A program made the position numbers and the translations under genes. Source: Eubacterium sp. An11 (GTDB taxonomy: Bacteria; Bacillota; Clostridia; Lachnospirales; Lachnospiraceae). Taken from it: a DNA stretch of 64,000 nucleotides. The stretch spans positions 62,001-126,000 of the forward strand of contig NZ_NFLV01000008.1 in the NCBI RefSeq assembly GCF_002161065.1. Reading direction: 5' to 3'. Shown piece after piece: positions 7,745 through 16,792 of this stretch. The notes beneath the pieces are model-generated. The model was given only the letters and a program-made list of their open reading frames with translations, did no database searches and had not been told where the DNA came from. The stretch's first letter is position 1, and each line of letters begins with the position of its first letter.

Positions 7745-9165
7745 TTATTTCATACTCTGCTTCTTTCGCACAGCGAAAATCGAAATCAGCAGAAGCACCA
7801 GGGTGCCCCCAGCCATACAGAGGAAGGAAATGTTCATACCATGTATCATGGCCCGTTCTCCATAGGTTGATGCAGAAGCTGCACTGACCACTGTCATGAT
7901 TCCCACAAATACTGCAGATCCGATGGAACCGGCAATGGTTCTGAAGGAAGACAGCAGAGAGGAAGCATCTGCTACTTTCTACGGCGCCACATTACTGGTA
8001 CCCCAGGTAAGAAGAGGCATCATCAGGCTGCCGATGGAAATGTTCCGGATCACATTTAATGCGGCTGCCACCCAGAGCGGCGTGCTCAGGGAAAGAAAAT
8101 ACATGCCGATGTTACTGATAAGAAGAGCTGCGGAACCGGCTACAAAGAGGCGTTTGATTCCCATTTTGTCATAGATTTTACCGGCAAAAGGGCTGACCAC
8201 CGCCGTGGCAAAGGAACCCGGCAGCGTCACAAGGCCTGAGGTCACCGCGGAATAGCCCATGACACTCTGCACATAGAGGGGCATCATCACGGAAGATCCC
8301 ATCATCACAAGGTAAAGCACCATGCTGGCGATAACGCTGACCGCGTAATTCCTGTTCGCGAGAATCTTTACATCGAGGAACGGTTTTTCCAGGCTGCACT
8401 GTCTTACCACGAAGAATACGCAGACCACCGCGCCTGCGACCAGAGGCAGCCCCGCCTCCACGCTGATCAGGCCGAAGCTGCTGATATTGCCGATTCCCAA
8501 AGTGATGCCGCCGAAGGCAATGATACTTTCGATAAAAGAAATCACATCAAACTTCTTATCCTGCAGTTCCAGTACATTTTCAAAAACAATAGCTGATAAC
8601 ACAAAGGAAATCGCCATGATCACAAGAACCACATAAAAAATGGACTTCCAGCCGAAGGCGTCAATGAGCAGCCCGGCGATGGTCGGTGCCACAATGGGAG
8701 CTGCCGTGGTGGCCAGTCCGTAGGTTCCCATCATGGTTCCCCGGTTTTCCACCGGATAGATGGTCAGGATCACCACCTGGGCCGCCGACATCAGCACGCC
8801 GTTGCCGCAGGCCTGCAGGACTCTTCCCACCATCATAAAACCGAAATTTCCTGCGAAAATGCTGAGCAGCAGTCCCACGATAAAGGCTCCGATCCCCGTC
8901 AGATACAGCTTCTTCGTTGGAAAACGGGTGATCAGAAACGCGGTCAGAGGCAGCACCATTCCCATGGCCAGGGAATACCCGCTGGTCACCCACTGCCCGA
9001 TGGATGTGCTGACTCCAAAATATTCCACCACATTTGGCAGGGCCGTCGTCATGGCCGTGGACAGCGTGGACGAGGCGATGCCTGAGACGATCAGACAGAA
9101 AAAGATCAGACTTCTTTTTCTGCTGTTGATTTGATTCCTTCCTGTGTATTCTCTTTACTCTCCAT
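7745..9165 (-). pseudogene. DHA2/EmrB-family MFS drug efflux pump, two lesions
   Basis: Read with repairs, this is a 473-residue 14-helix multidrug transporter of the EmrB/QacA group (TTALPNVVEYF, VLQACGNGVLMSA, GTMMGTYGLATTAAPIVAPT). Two lesions break it. First, ATG 9165, which overlaps the MarR gene as expected, leads into a five-A run at which one A is missing; adding it joins the N-terminus to RSLIFFCLIVSGIASSTLS. Second, an in-frame TAG at 7979-7981 follows TSNVAP, after which the frame continues for 77 residues to TAA 7745. The repaired length is an exact multiple of three, consistent with one deleted base. A shorter product from ATG 9052 to the TAG would lack the first and last helices. 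No other gene is recognisable from 7537 to 7744. Confidence 0.85.
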
Positions 9166-9616
9166 GATGTACCTCCATTCTGTGCCATACTTTCTGATTG
9201 ATATTGTCTGTCATCTTCTGCAGAGTCTCTTCCGTCAGTGCCAGAGCCTCGGAAGAGATTCCCTCCCGAAACGTCTGATAAAAATCCGCGTGAATCTTCT
9301 TGATCTGTTTTGCCGCCGGTATCGCTTTCTCCGTCAGATACAGATGTTTCACCCGGCGGTCTTTCTCATCGCCGGTCACACGGATATACCCTACTTTTGT
9401 GAGCTTCCGGATGGTCTTTGTGAGCGTTGCTTTATCCACCCGGAACCGCTCCACCATCTCCTGGGGCGAAGCTCCAGGAGATTCATACAGATATTCCACA
9501 TAAAACTGCTGTCCCCATCCGATCTCATAGTCAGACAGACCATGGTCATAATACATTTTCATCAGTCTGTCAAAGATGGACACCCAGCGTCCCATGCTGG
9601 AAAAACTGTCGCACAT
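9155..9616 (-). CDS. MarR-family transcriptional regulator
   Basis: A 153-residue winged-helix protein. MSDYEIGWGQQFYVEYL-like helices precede the recognition region EMVERFRVDKATLTKTIRKLTKVGYI and the wing DEKDRRVKHLYLT. Its stop overlaps the start of the MFS pump gene by 11 bases, so it is the leading gene of a classic MarR-pump operon. MarR proteins repress their own operon and release DNA on binding small phenolic or drug-like ligands. Here the pump is broken but the regulator is intact. Confidence 0.92.
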   Translation of the reverse strand: MCDSFSSMGRWVSIFDRLMKMYYDHGLSDYEIGWGQQFYVEYLYESPGASPQEMVERFRVDKATLTKTIRKLTKVGYIRVTGDEKDRRVKHLYLTEKAIPAAKQIKKIHADFYQTFREGISSEALALTEETLQKMTDNINQKVWHRMEVHHGE

Positions 9617-9725
9617 TTCTTTTCACACTCCTCCTGATATAAAAGTGCAGGATTTTTAGTTACATTTTCCGCACAGTTTCCAACGTCGTTCCTGTGCATT
9701 TGCAAACTGACTTTTCGCGTGAGAA

Positions 9726-9759
9726 ACTATAACACAAAATAGTAGCGAGGTCAACTATT
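9726..9759 (-). promoter_or_regulatory. Promoter of the MarR/MFS operon with candidate operator
   Basis: On the minus strand TTGACC (9754-9749) and TATAGT (9731-9726) are spaced 17 bp. AATAGT at 9738-9743 and ACTATT at 9754-9759 form an inverted repeat around the spacer and -35, where a MarR dimer could block polymerase. Confidence 0.6.
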
Positions 9760-9824
9760 ATTTTATAAATTAATATCTCATAAACATTTTCCCACTTCCA
9801 TTATAAATTTCATTTTTATTCTCA

Positions 9825-9878
9825 TAAAAAACCATGGTACAGGATTCTTTCTGTTCTTCAAATCCTATACCATGGTTT
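9825..9878 (-). terminator. Terminator of the PatB gene
   Basis: AAACCATGGTACAGGATT and AATCCTATACCATGGTTT form an 18-bp stem with one mismatch. On the minus strand it is followed by six T. Confidence 0.85.
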
Positions 9879-9948
9879 CCTGGTTTATTGCATTATATTT
9901 TACGGCAGCAAATGTATATCCTCTGTCACAAAAAAGACATTGCCCATA

Positions 9949-11166
9949 TCACAGCAAAAATACATACTTTTTCAACCGCCCAAAGGCTTCCCTGATCCTG
10001 CTGGCAGGGGAAGCCAGATTCATTCGGATATGGCAGGGCCCGCCGAACGGCCTTCCGTCCTGCCAGCCGACACCCACATCCCAGCCTGCTTTCAGCAGCT
10101 GTTCAATGGTCATTCCCGCCTGTTTACAGTATTCCGTGCAGTCCAGGAAAATCATATACGTTCCCTGAGGCATGGCAACATCCACTCCGCGGAAGTTTTC
10201 CCTGATAAAGTCCACGGCATAGCGGGCGTTCTCCTCAAGAACCGTCCGCAATTCTTCAAGCCACTCACTGCCCTCCGGTTTATAAGCGCCGATGAGGGCG
10301 TGCATGGAAAGAACGTTCATCTCATTATAGTGGGTCGCATCGCCGTACCGGGTGATCCTGTCCCGCAGATAGTCACTGTAAATGACATCGAAACTGCCGA
10401 TCATGCCCGCCAGATTAAATGTTTTGCTGGGCGCATACACGGCGATCACATGCTCCCTCGCCCAGTCACTGACCATCTGCGTTGGAATGTGCCTGTGGCC
10501 GGAAAAGGTCAGGTCCGCCCAGATCTCGTCGCTGATCACATAACAGTCGTTGGCCGCATAGACTTCCATGGCCTTCTCCAGTTCCCAGCGTTCCCACACC
10601 CGGCCGCAGGGATTGTGCGGCGAGCAGAAAATCGCCAGATGGATGTGATTCTTCTTTAATTTCCGGTCCATATCCTCGTAATCCATCCGCCAGATGCCAT
10701 CCGCATCTTTCTTAAGCGGGCTGAACACAGACTTTCTTCCCAGTCCTTCGATATCCGAAGTGAATCCCAGATAAAACGGGCTGTGAATCAGAATCTTATC
10801 TCCCGGCTGGGACAATACGTTGACCGCGCTGGTCACACAGCCGTGAACGCCGTTCTCGTAGCCGATATGTTCTTTTTTCAGTCCGGTCACGCCGAAATGC
10901 TTCTCCTGCCACCGGATGATCGAGTTATAATACTCTTCTGACGGCCGGAAATATCCAAAAGCCGGATGCCTGAGTCTCTCCATAACCGTCGCTGTCACAG
11001 AAGGACAGGTGGGAAAGTTCATGTCTGCCACCCACATGGGAATAAAGTCAAAGCCTTCCTTTGGCTCATCCGGCTCATTGCCCCATATTTTATCCGCTCC
11101 GATACCGTCAATGGCCAGGGCATCCTTACCCCTGCGGTCCATGATGGAAGTAAAATCGTATTTCAT
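9949..11166 (-). CDS. PatB/MalY-type PLP-dependent aminotransferase (cystathionine beta-lyase class)
   Basis: A 405-residue fold-type I PLP enzyme. Family signs are the N-terminal IPMWVADMNFPTCPSV, the cofactor-contacting N185 in SPHNPCGRV, D213 in VISDEIWADL and the Schiff-base lysine K248 in YAPSKTFNLAG. MalY/PatB enzymes cleave C-S bonds of cystathionine or cysteine conjugates to release pyruvate, ammonia and a thiol, and some act as aminotransferases. GGAGG about 13 bases upstream supports the ATG start. The gene is monocistronic and ends at a strong terminator. Confidence 0.92.
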   Translation of the reverse strand: MKYDFTSIMDRRGKDALAIDGIGADKIWGNEPDEPKEGFDFIPMWVADMNFPTCPSVTATVMERLRHPAFGYFRPSEEYYNSIIRWQEKHFGVTGLKKEHIGYENGVHGCVTSAVNVLSQPGDKILIHSPFYLGFTSDIEGLGRKSVFSPLKKDADGIWRMDYEDMDRKLKKNHIHLAIFCSPHNPCGRVWERWELEKAMEVYAANDCYVISDEIWADLTFSGHRHIPTQMVSDWAREHVIAVYAPSKTFNLAGMIGSFDVIYSDYLRDRITRYGDATHYNEMNVLSMHALIGAYKPEGSEWLEELRTVLEENARYAVDFIRENFRGVDVAMPQGTYMIFLDCTEYCKQAGMTIEQLLKAGWDVGVGWQDGRPFGGPCHIRMNLASPASRIREAFGRLKKYVFLL

Positions 11167-11269
11167 GTGAAATCATCCTCCGTTTCTGTCTGTCAAAGTA
11201 GTCTTTTTTGATGATACCACAGAGGAAAAGAGATTTACAGCAGATTTTCAGGTCCTTTATCTTCTTACT

Positions 11270-11461
11270 TTAGATTTCATAACCTGCCATATATCCTTCA
11301 TAGATGGCGGCAAGTCCGTTTCTTACCTTTTTGGAGTCGCCGATGACTTTTACCGGGACGCCGATTTCGTTCAGTTCCGGCTCCAGCGTATTGACCGGTC
11401 TTGAACCGGCGGCAACCACGACGGTATCCACGTCTTCCAGAATAATTTTTTTGCCTTTCAT
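11270..11461 (-). pseudogene. C-terminal stub of an NADH:flavin oxidoreductase (FadH/BaiCD-like)
   Basis: Only the end of the NAD(P)-binding half remains: LEDVDTVVVAAGSRPVNTL and later VKVIGDSKKVRNGLAAIYEGY, which matches the conserved C-terminus of old-yellow-enzyme type 2,4-dienoyl-CoA reductases. An AGGAGGAGG stands 8 bases before ATG 11461, so a 63-residue peptide could still be made. The TIM-barrel and iron-sulfur regions are missing entirely. It is most likely a deletion remnant, and the ribosome-binding site may be fortuitous. Confidence 0.7.
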
Positions 11462-11534
11462 ACCTTTCAGCCTCCTCCTGATATAGAAATACGGGATTTT
11501 CATTTTGAAATAATTTTACCATGATAAAGGCATA

Positions 11535-11567
11535 AAAAAGGGAATCCCAAATTGTTTGGGATTCCCC
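11535..11567 (-). terminator. Terminator of the AAA-ATPase gene
   Basis: GGGAATCCCAAA pairs with TTTGGGATTCCC around a 3-base loop, and a T run follows on the minus strand. Confidence 0.88.
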
Positions 11568-11588
11568 TGAGACAACGTCAAAAAAGCA

Positions 11589-13289
11589 TTACAGTTTTTC
11601 ACATTTTTTTACCAGGCATTCTTTTTTGTAAAAAGCCACCCCGTATGCCAGTATATCCTGATAGCCTTCCTGCTGAAGAGCAGCGGCGTAATTCTGTTCC
11701 GTAATCTGGCGGAGAGCTTCCCCGCATTTTTTTTGCAGTTCCTGATAAGTCTTTGAAACTTTAATCTCAAATATAACTGCTTTGCCCTTTACGCTGGGAT
11801 ATTTTATAAGGATATCCGGGCGGCCGCTGCCGGACTCCCGGTTAGAAAGGACGATATAGCCGTTCATATTTTTCAGCATTCCCGTGAGAAATCCGTGGTA
11901 ATAGCTTTCCTGATAATCATAAAAACTGATGGTCTCCATGAGATTCTCCGAAAGGATTTCTGATATTTTTTCTGTGTCTCCCTCCAGGATACTCTCATAG
12001 AGGGGCGATAACTCCTTCTTCCTTGTCTGGCTTTCAAACCAGCGCAGGACCGTAGTCTTGTAAATGTATCGGACCTCCCTGTTGGGAATGGCCAGTTCCA
12101 TCAGAACATTTTCTTCCTCCTGTCTTTCGCTGACCTTTTTTAAATAGCCGGTAAAATACAGAAAATTCCAGAGGGCATCCTGTGTGGAATCCATATCTTC
12201 ATAGGTGATATCTTCATGAACCGGTTTTATGATCGTTTTTCCTTCAATCAGAGCCTCAATCTCCTGCTTGACTGACAAATCCGCTTTCTCGACCAAAGTA
12301 CGGACGATACTGTTGGAGCTGGTATTGGACCAGTACGGTTTCGGCAGCGCCTTTTTATTCTTATAACAGGACTGTATATAATTAATAACACTCCAGGGAT
12401 TATAAACTTCCGTCTCACCAAACTGATAGCCGTCATACCATTCCCGGACGATACGGGCATTGTCCTGCAGATCATAAGCTTTAAGCAGCGCATCTACTTC
12501 CTTTTGCGTGAATCCAAAATGCTCTGCATAAGCATCGCTGGTGATTGAAATCACATTGAGGTTATTCAGTCCTGTAAAAATAGATTCTTTACTGATACGA
12601 AGGCAGCCGGTCACCACAGCAAACGCAAGATTCTCGTTGGATTTCAGCACGGACTCGAACAGGGAACGAATCCTGTCGGCCATCTGTTCATAAAAATCAT
12701 GAAAATACGCATTTTCCAGCGGCACATCATACTCATCAATCAATACAAGAACTTTTTCTCCGGTACACCGGTACAGGCAGTCTGACAAAAAGCGAAGGGC
12801 GTCCGCATAATCCGCTTCCTCTCCTTTCAGGTCACGGATGCGGAGATATCGCTCTTTCTCTGCCTCAGTCAGTTCTCCGCTCCGCTTGATTTCTTCCCAG
12901 TGTCTTAAATATTCCTGCCCGATAATCTTCTGGAGCATGGAAAAAGAAAGCGCACAGGAAGGCTGTTTCATGGACTTTAACGAAATACTGATCACCGGAT
13001 ACTTCCCCATGTGAGACAGATAGCGTTCTCCTGCATCCATGATTTTTAATCCCCGGAATACATCCTCTCCCTGAGCATCTGTGGAATCAGGATAGTTTTT
13101 CTCAAAAAAACAGCGGAGCATACTGATATTCAACGTCTTTCCGAAACGGCGCGGACGGGTAAAAAGATTGACTTCTCCTTTCAGGTCCAGCAGTTCTTTT
13201 ATCAGCAGGGATTTATCCACATAATAATATCCCTGTTCTATTAATTTTTTAAAATCATCAATGCCAACAGGCAGCGGTTTCCATCCCAC
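11589..13289 (-). CDS. AAA-ATPase-like protein with C-terminal PD-(D/E)XK nuclease domain (DUF1703 family)
   Basis: A 566-residue protein of the large AAA-ATPase-like/DUF1703 group common in Bacteroidetes and Clostridia. It opens with KPLPVGIDDFKKLIEQGYYY. The P-loop is the family-type RPRRFGKTL at about residues 45-53, the Walker B region is VLVLIDEYDVPL, and the C-terminus carries a nuclease-like core (GRPDILIKY, then AVIFEIKVS). I chose GTG 13289 because GGAGG lies 7 bases upstream and homologues begin at this point; an in-frame extension to 13457 would overlap the preceding gene. The role is unproven; family members are often suspected of mobile-element or defence functions. Confidence 0.88.
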   Translation of the reverse strand: MGWKPLPVGIDDFKKLIEQGYYYVDKSLLIKELLDLKGEVNLFTRPRRFGKTLNISMLRCFFEKNYPDSTDAQGEDVFRGLKIMDAGERYLSHMGKYPVISISLKSMKQPSCALSFSMLQKIIGQEYLRHWEEIKRSGELTEAEKERYLRIRDLKGEEADYADALRFLSDCLYRCTGEKVLVLIDEYDVPLENAYFHDFYEQMADRIRSLFESVLKSNENLAFAVVTGCLRISKESIFTGLNNLNVISITSDAYAEHFGFTQKEVDALLKAYDLQDNARIVREWYDGYQFGETEVYNPWSVINYIQSCYKNKKALPKPYWSNTSSNSIVRTLVEKADLSVKQEIEALIEGKTIIKPVHEDITYEDMDSTQDALWNFLYFTGYLKKVSERQEEENVLMELAIPNREVRYIYKTTVLRWFESQTRKKELSPLYESILEGDTEKISEILSENLMETISFYDYQESYYHGFLTGMLKNMNGYIVLSNRESGSGRPDILIKYPSVKGKAVIFEIKVSKTYQELQKKCGEALRQITEQNYAAALQQEGYQDILAYGVAFYKKECLVKKCEKL

Positions 13290-13416
13290 AGCAAAACCTC
13301 CTCTCCGGCGCAAAACATCCTGTTTCATAGTATTATCATATATTTTCTGTTCTTTTGCAACCGGAGCCGGAAAATATTTATAAACAAAAAAACCGGGATT
13401 GTCAGAAAAAGGAATC

Positions 13417-14352
13417 TTAATTATGCAGCCACCGGATAATCCGGCAGACGATCTCATTCTCTGTTACCAGCGGCTTTTTATGCATGAAAAATACGACGCC
13501 TTCCGTGGGCGATAACACTGTCGAGATCACGTCTCCTTCATAAGGGTGGACGATTTCCGCCAGCGGTTCTCCCCTCTGCACTTCATCGCCGGGATGGACC
13601 AGCCGCCGGTAGATGCCGCCGGTATCGGTTTTCACTGAAGTCAGCTCTTCTTCGCCGATCACTGTGGATATATAACCATTATGGCTGTTGTATTTCAGGA
13701 TTCCCATGCGGGTGAGAAAGCGAAGGACCGCAGACACCGCCTGCCGGGCAGATTTCTCATCAATAAAGTCTGTCTCCGTAGTATAGAGAGAGAAGGCGCT
13801 GGTATCCCAGATCTGCCAGTTATAATTTAAGGTTGTGGTGTCAATGGGCCTTGGCTTTCTTACCACCACATAAGGGAGACCGAAAAGGCCTGCCAGACTG
13901 GTATTCTGCCTTCCGGTGTCCATCATCCGCACATGGGGAATGAAATCGCCGGGCATATAGAAGCTGGCAAACTGGATGCCGTAATCGTAATCTTTTATCT
14001 TCTCAAAGACGCCGGCGGCAATCCGCTGGGTGGTCTCTCCCAGATCATAGCCCGGGAACATCCGGTTGATATCTGTATTGTCCACCGGCCAGAACCGCTT
14101 GCCGATATTCATGGCATGATGGTTGACGGAAGGGATCACCATGATTTCCTTATCCTTGGAAACAGCGCCCGCCGCCTCCAGCTTCTGCAGTTTTCGCACC
14201 AGCTGTGAGCAGACATAAAGCTGCTGCACCTCGTTGCCCCGCAGACTGCCCACAATGCAGGCAGCCTTTTGTCCGTGTCCGAAACAATATCCGCTGACGG
14301 TCAGCGTATCCCGGTAAGGGGATTCTAGACTGTATATTTCTGTTTTTCTCAT
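13417..14352 (-). CDS. M14/aspartoacylase-like protein lacking canonical zinc ligands
   Basis: A 311-residue paralogue of the next gene. The fold signs are kept: GSLRGNE at 35-41, DINRMFPGYD, and a C-terminal beta-rich GIYRRLVHPGDEVQRGEPL region that resembles a biotinyl/lipoyl-like hammerhead. In the M14 succinylglutamate-desuccinylase/aspartoacylase family zinc is held by HxxE and a later His. Here the first His is replaced (SLRGNE), although E41 remains, and the later DIHAS motif reads IQFAS. It may therefore be catalytically dead, use another metal site, or act as a partner of the active paralogue. It overlaps that gene by 4 bases (coupled translation). Confidence 0.83.
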   Translation of the reverse strand: MRKTEIYSLESPYRDTLTVSGYCFGHGQKAACIVGSLRGNEVQQLYVCSQLVRKLQKLEAAGAVSKDKEIMVIPSVNHHAMNIGKRFWPVDNTDINRMFPGYDLGETTQRIAAGVFEKIKDYDYGIQFASFYMPGDFIPHVRMMDTGRQNTSLAGLFGLPYVVVRKPRPIDTTTLNYNWQIWDTSAFSLYTTETDFIDEKSARQAVSAVLRFLTRMGILKYNSHNGYISTVIGEEELTSVKTDTGGIYRRLVHPGDEVQRGEPLAEIVHPYEGDVISTVLSPTEGVVFFMHKKPLVTENEIVCRIIRWLHN

Positions 14353-15287
14353 TTTTCTATGCCTCCCAGTATCCGTCCCAGCAGAGAACCACTGTATACC
14401 ACCGGATACTCTCTTCTTGTAAATAACAATCCCTCCGCCGGCGCGGTCACTGCCTGTTCCACGTCACCGGTCAGTGGATTCAAAATCTCTCCGAGGAGCG
14501 TTCCTTCTTTTACCTGCTCCCCGATCTGAACCTGCGGCACATAGATGCCCGCTTTATCTGCATTTAAGTAGCTGACCGCCCGGTCTGTGGAAATTACCGG
14601 TTCCCGCACAGCCGCGGTCCCGCCTTCCCAGAGACCAAGTTCCCGCATGACATTTAAGATGCCGTCCACCAGACGGTATCCATATTCTCTGGTGATCCGC
14701 ATGCCGACTCCCATCTCCACCACCAGCGTAGGCGTGCCGGCCTGGTTGAGACTGTAGGCGAGAGTGGACTCCAGCACTGTGGAATTGGCGTGTATCCAGA
14801 CCAGATCCACATTTATTTTCTCTGCCAGAGGAACCAGTGTCTCCGCCGTCATCTCATTGATCCGCACCTGCGGAAGCTCCATCAGGAAAATATTGCTGGC
14901 GTGGATGTCCACGCACAGATCTGCGCCTTTCAGATCTTCTGTCAGATGGTACACCAAAGATTCCATCATCGCTCCCTTTTCATTGCCCGGAAAAATCCGG
15001 TTCATATCCAGATCAAACATAGGAATCCCCCGGGTAATAGAATCAATTCCCAGGGGATTTAATGCCGGATATACGTCCACGATCCCACGAAGCTGTCCGG
15101 GTTCCGCCTTGAGCCTTCTTAAAAGTTCATAACAGACGAACTGTCCCTCCAGCTCGTCCCCGTGGGTTCCGGTCACCACCGCGATCCTCTTTTCATTGCC
15201 TGTGGGATGAGCCGGCATGATCCTGTTTTTCTGAATCCGAAGGCTTTCGTCTACCGGAAGCTTCATGGCCACCACTGTCTCTGTCAT
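14349..15287 (-). CDS. M14-family zinc carboxypeptidase/deacylase (succinylglutamate desuccinylase/aspartoacylase type)
   Basis: A 312-residue enzyme with intact catalytic motifs: H42 and E45 in GTHGDELEGQ, R97 in DMNRIFPG, H129 in VDIHASN and the general base E191 in LVVEMGVG. Family members hydrolyse N-acyl or amide bonds of amino acids and small peptides. The C-terminal 80 residues form the same beta-rich appendage as the paralogue downstream. GGAGG 8 bases upstream fixes ATG 15287, which puts the first 95 bases inside the end of the transglutaminase gene. The neighbourhood suggests it trims or recycles an amide product of the ATP-grasp/transglutaminase system. Confidence 0.88.
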   Translation of the reverse strand: MTETVVAMKLPVDESLRIQKNRIMPAHPTGNEKRIAVVTGTHGDELEGQFVCYELLRRLKAEPGQLRGIVDVYPALNPLGIDSITRGIPMFDLDMNRIFPGNEKGAMMESLVYHLTEDLKGADLCVDIHASNIFLMELPQVRINEMTAETLVPLAEKINVDLVWIHANSTVLESTLAYSLNQAGTPTLVVEMGVGMRITREYGYRLVDGILNVMRELGLWEGGTAAVREPVISTDRAVSYLNADKAGIYVPQVQIGEQVKEGTLLGEILNPLTGDVEQAVTAPAEGLLFTRREYPVVYSGSLLGRILGGIEK

Positions 15288-16080
15288 CGTCTATTTCCTC
15301 CACATTCACATAAATCTTTTGTTCCTGAACTGCATTTCCCCAAAAACATCCCTTATCCACCGGGCAGTCCTTATAATCTCTTCCATGGGCCAGCTTAATG
15401 TAATAATCATCAATATGCAGGTTATTGGTCGGATCCAGTCCGTACCAGCCGCCGTCGGTATACACTTCCACCCAGGCATGAGTATAGCCCTCCCCGATCA
15501 TCAGGCCATTGACATACCGGGCCGGGATCCCCATGTACCGGAGAACCGCCGTCATGATGTGAGCATAATCCTGGCAAACGCCCCTGCCAAGACGCAGCGC
15601 CTCCCCGGCGGTGGTATGGATATCTGTCACCCCGGGGATATACGTAAAATTCTCATATAGATCATTCATGACGCAGACGGCCTTTTCCATGGCGGTATGC
15701 GCTTTTTTCTCCCGGCAGACCGCCATCTGACGCTCTGCAAAGGCAACGACTTCCGGTGTATACTGTGTATAGACGGACGGATAACGGTACATGGGATGCA
15801 GGCTTTCTTCCTGCACCTGCATGCCGCCCTGCACCTTTGCAGTGCCTGCGATTTTATAAGAAAAAGAATCGTGAAGTCCATCCACGCACCCACTTAAAAG
15901 GATATTTCCAAAACCATCCCTTGACCTTGAGATATAATCCGCCGGAGCGATGGTCTGCTCCGTAAAATCTATCTTTTGCCGGGCAGAATCTCCCGGAATG
16001 CAGCGGAGCGCGAAAGCATGGTTTTTTACCGGGGAAGAAAAATGCAGCTCCATGGTATATACAAACTTAAGTATCTTCAT
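15193..16080 (-). CDS. Transglutaminase-like cysteine protease-fold protein
   Basis: A 295-residue protein with an N-terminal beta domain and a transglutaminase core. The catalytic triad is visible as Cys in GRGVCQDYAHIM, His in GYTHAWVEVY and Asp in YGLDPTNN. Such proteins cleave or transfer amide bonds and occur in conserved operons with alpha-E and circularly permuted ATP-grasp proteins. The last 31 codons overlap the next gene in another frame and are charged and low in complexity (DDDRDSGGHEASGRR). They may have arisen by loss of an earlier stop. No strong ribosome-binding site precedes the ATG, so translation is probably coupled to the upstream alpha-E gene 37 bases away. Confidence 0.9.
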   Translation of the reverse strand: MKILKFVYTMELHFSSPVKNHAFALRCIPGDSARQKIDFTEQTIAPADYISRSRDGFGNILLSGCVDGLHDSFSYKIAGTAKVQGGMQVQEESLHPMYRYPSVYTQYTPEVVAFAERQMAVCREKKAHTAMEKAVCVMNDLYENFTYIPGVTDIHTTAGEALRLGRGVCQDYAHIMTAVLRYMGIPARYVNGLMIGEGYTHAWVEVYTDGGWYGLDPTNNLHIDDYYIKLAHGRDYKDCPVDKGCFWGNAVQEQKIYVNVEEIDDDRDSGGHEASGRRKPSDSEKQDHAGSSHRQ

Positions 16081-16117
16081 TTTCTGTGCGCTGTCTTCCG
16101 GAATGCATACACTGTAT

Positions 16118-16792
16118 TTAAGAGATCAGCCCTCCCAGACAGCGAAGCGCCTCCTGTTTTTGAATTTTCTGATCCATCTTGTGATCAATCAGATCTTTCA
16201 GACGTTTCAGATTATCCTCATTATAACACAGATTTGTTTTACCCAGGCGGTTAATCAGCTTCCGGTATTCTTTTTCCAGATCATCCATATGGTAATCCAG
16301 CCGGATACAGAGATCCAGACGCTCGATATATTTTCCGCATTTTAAAATGTTCCGGCAGTCTTCCTGCTCCACATAGTCGTCGGCACAGCCCCAGAAGGCA
16401 AGAAGATAATCAATAACCTGCTGAAGCTCCAGAAGAGGCGCCGTGGTTTTCCGGCAGCCGTCGAAAGTATTAAGGGCAAGCTCCACGTAGGACAACACGT
16501 TGCTGCTCAGTTCATCCCGCAGCACAACCGCGTTGTCGTACGCTCTTTTCATGTTGGAAAAGACAGAATCCGGGTTATCCTCTCCAAACAGATAGGACTG
16601 CACAAACTGTTTGTTGGATGTATAGATATCCGGGATATTGAGTCTCTCACAATATTTTACATATACGCCCTCCGGCTGCTCGATCATCTTGTCATAAATA
16701 TGAAAGAACAGCCGCAGAGTCGTGTACACTCTCTCTGTATAGCGTCCCAGCCAGTACAGATGGTCAACTTTTTCTACTGATATAATACCCAT
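16118..16792 (-). CDS. Alpha-E domain protein (DUF403)
   Basis: A 224-residue all-helical protein. It begins [27 protein letters not shown], the hallmark start of the alpha-E family (W-x-G-R-Y-x-E-R), and has the repeated acidic and aromatic helices usual for it. Its biochemical role is unknown, but it is almost always encoded with a circularly permuted ATP-grasp protein and often a transglutaminase, as here. The start lies within the last codons of the ATP-grasp gene (19-base overlap), with GGAGGAGG about 13 bases upstream. Confidence 0.92.
   Translation of the reverse strand: MGIISVEKVDHLYWLGRYTERVYTTLRLFFHIYDKMIEQPEGVYVKYCERLNIPDIYTSNKQFVQSYLFGEDNPDSVFSNMKRAYDNAVVLRDELSSNVLSYVELALNTFDGCRKTTAPLLELQQVIDYLLAFWGCADDYVEQEDCRNILKCGKYIERLDLCIRLDYHMDDLEKEYRKLINRLGKTNLCYNEDNLKRLKDLIDHKMDQKIQKQEALRCLGGLIS

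Noticed and set aside
7571-7870. Plus-strand frames over the MFS pseudogene 3' end
   Set aside because: They are opposite to the readable C-terminus of the pump and have no recognisable domain.
11589-13457. Longer start for the AAA-ATPase protein
   Set aside because: The extension overlaps the M14 gene, lacks a ribosome-binding site and is absent from the family; GTG 13289 has GGAGG.
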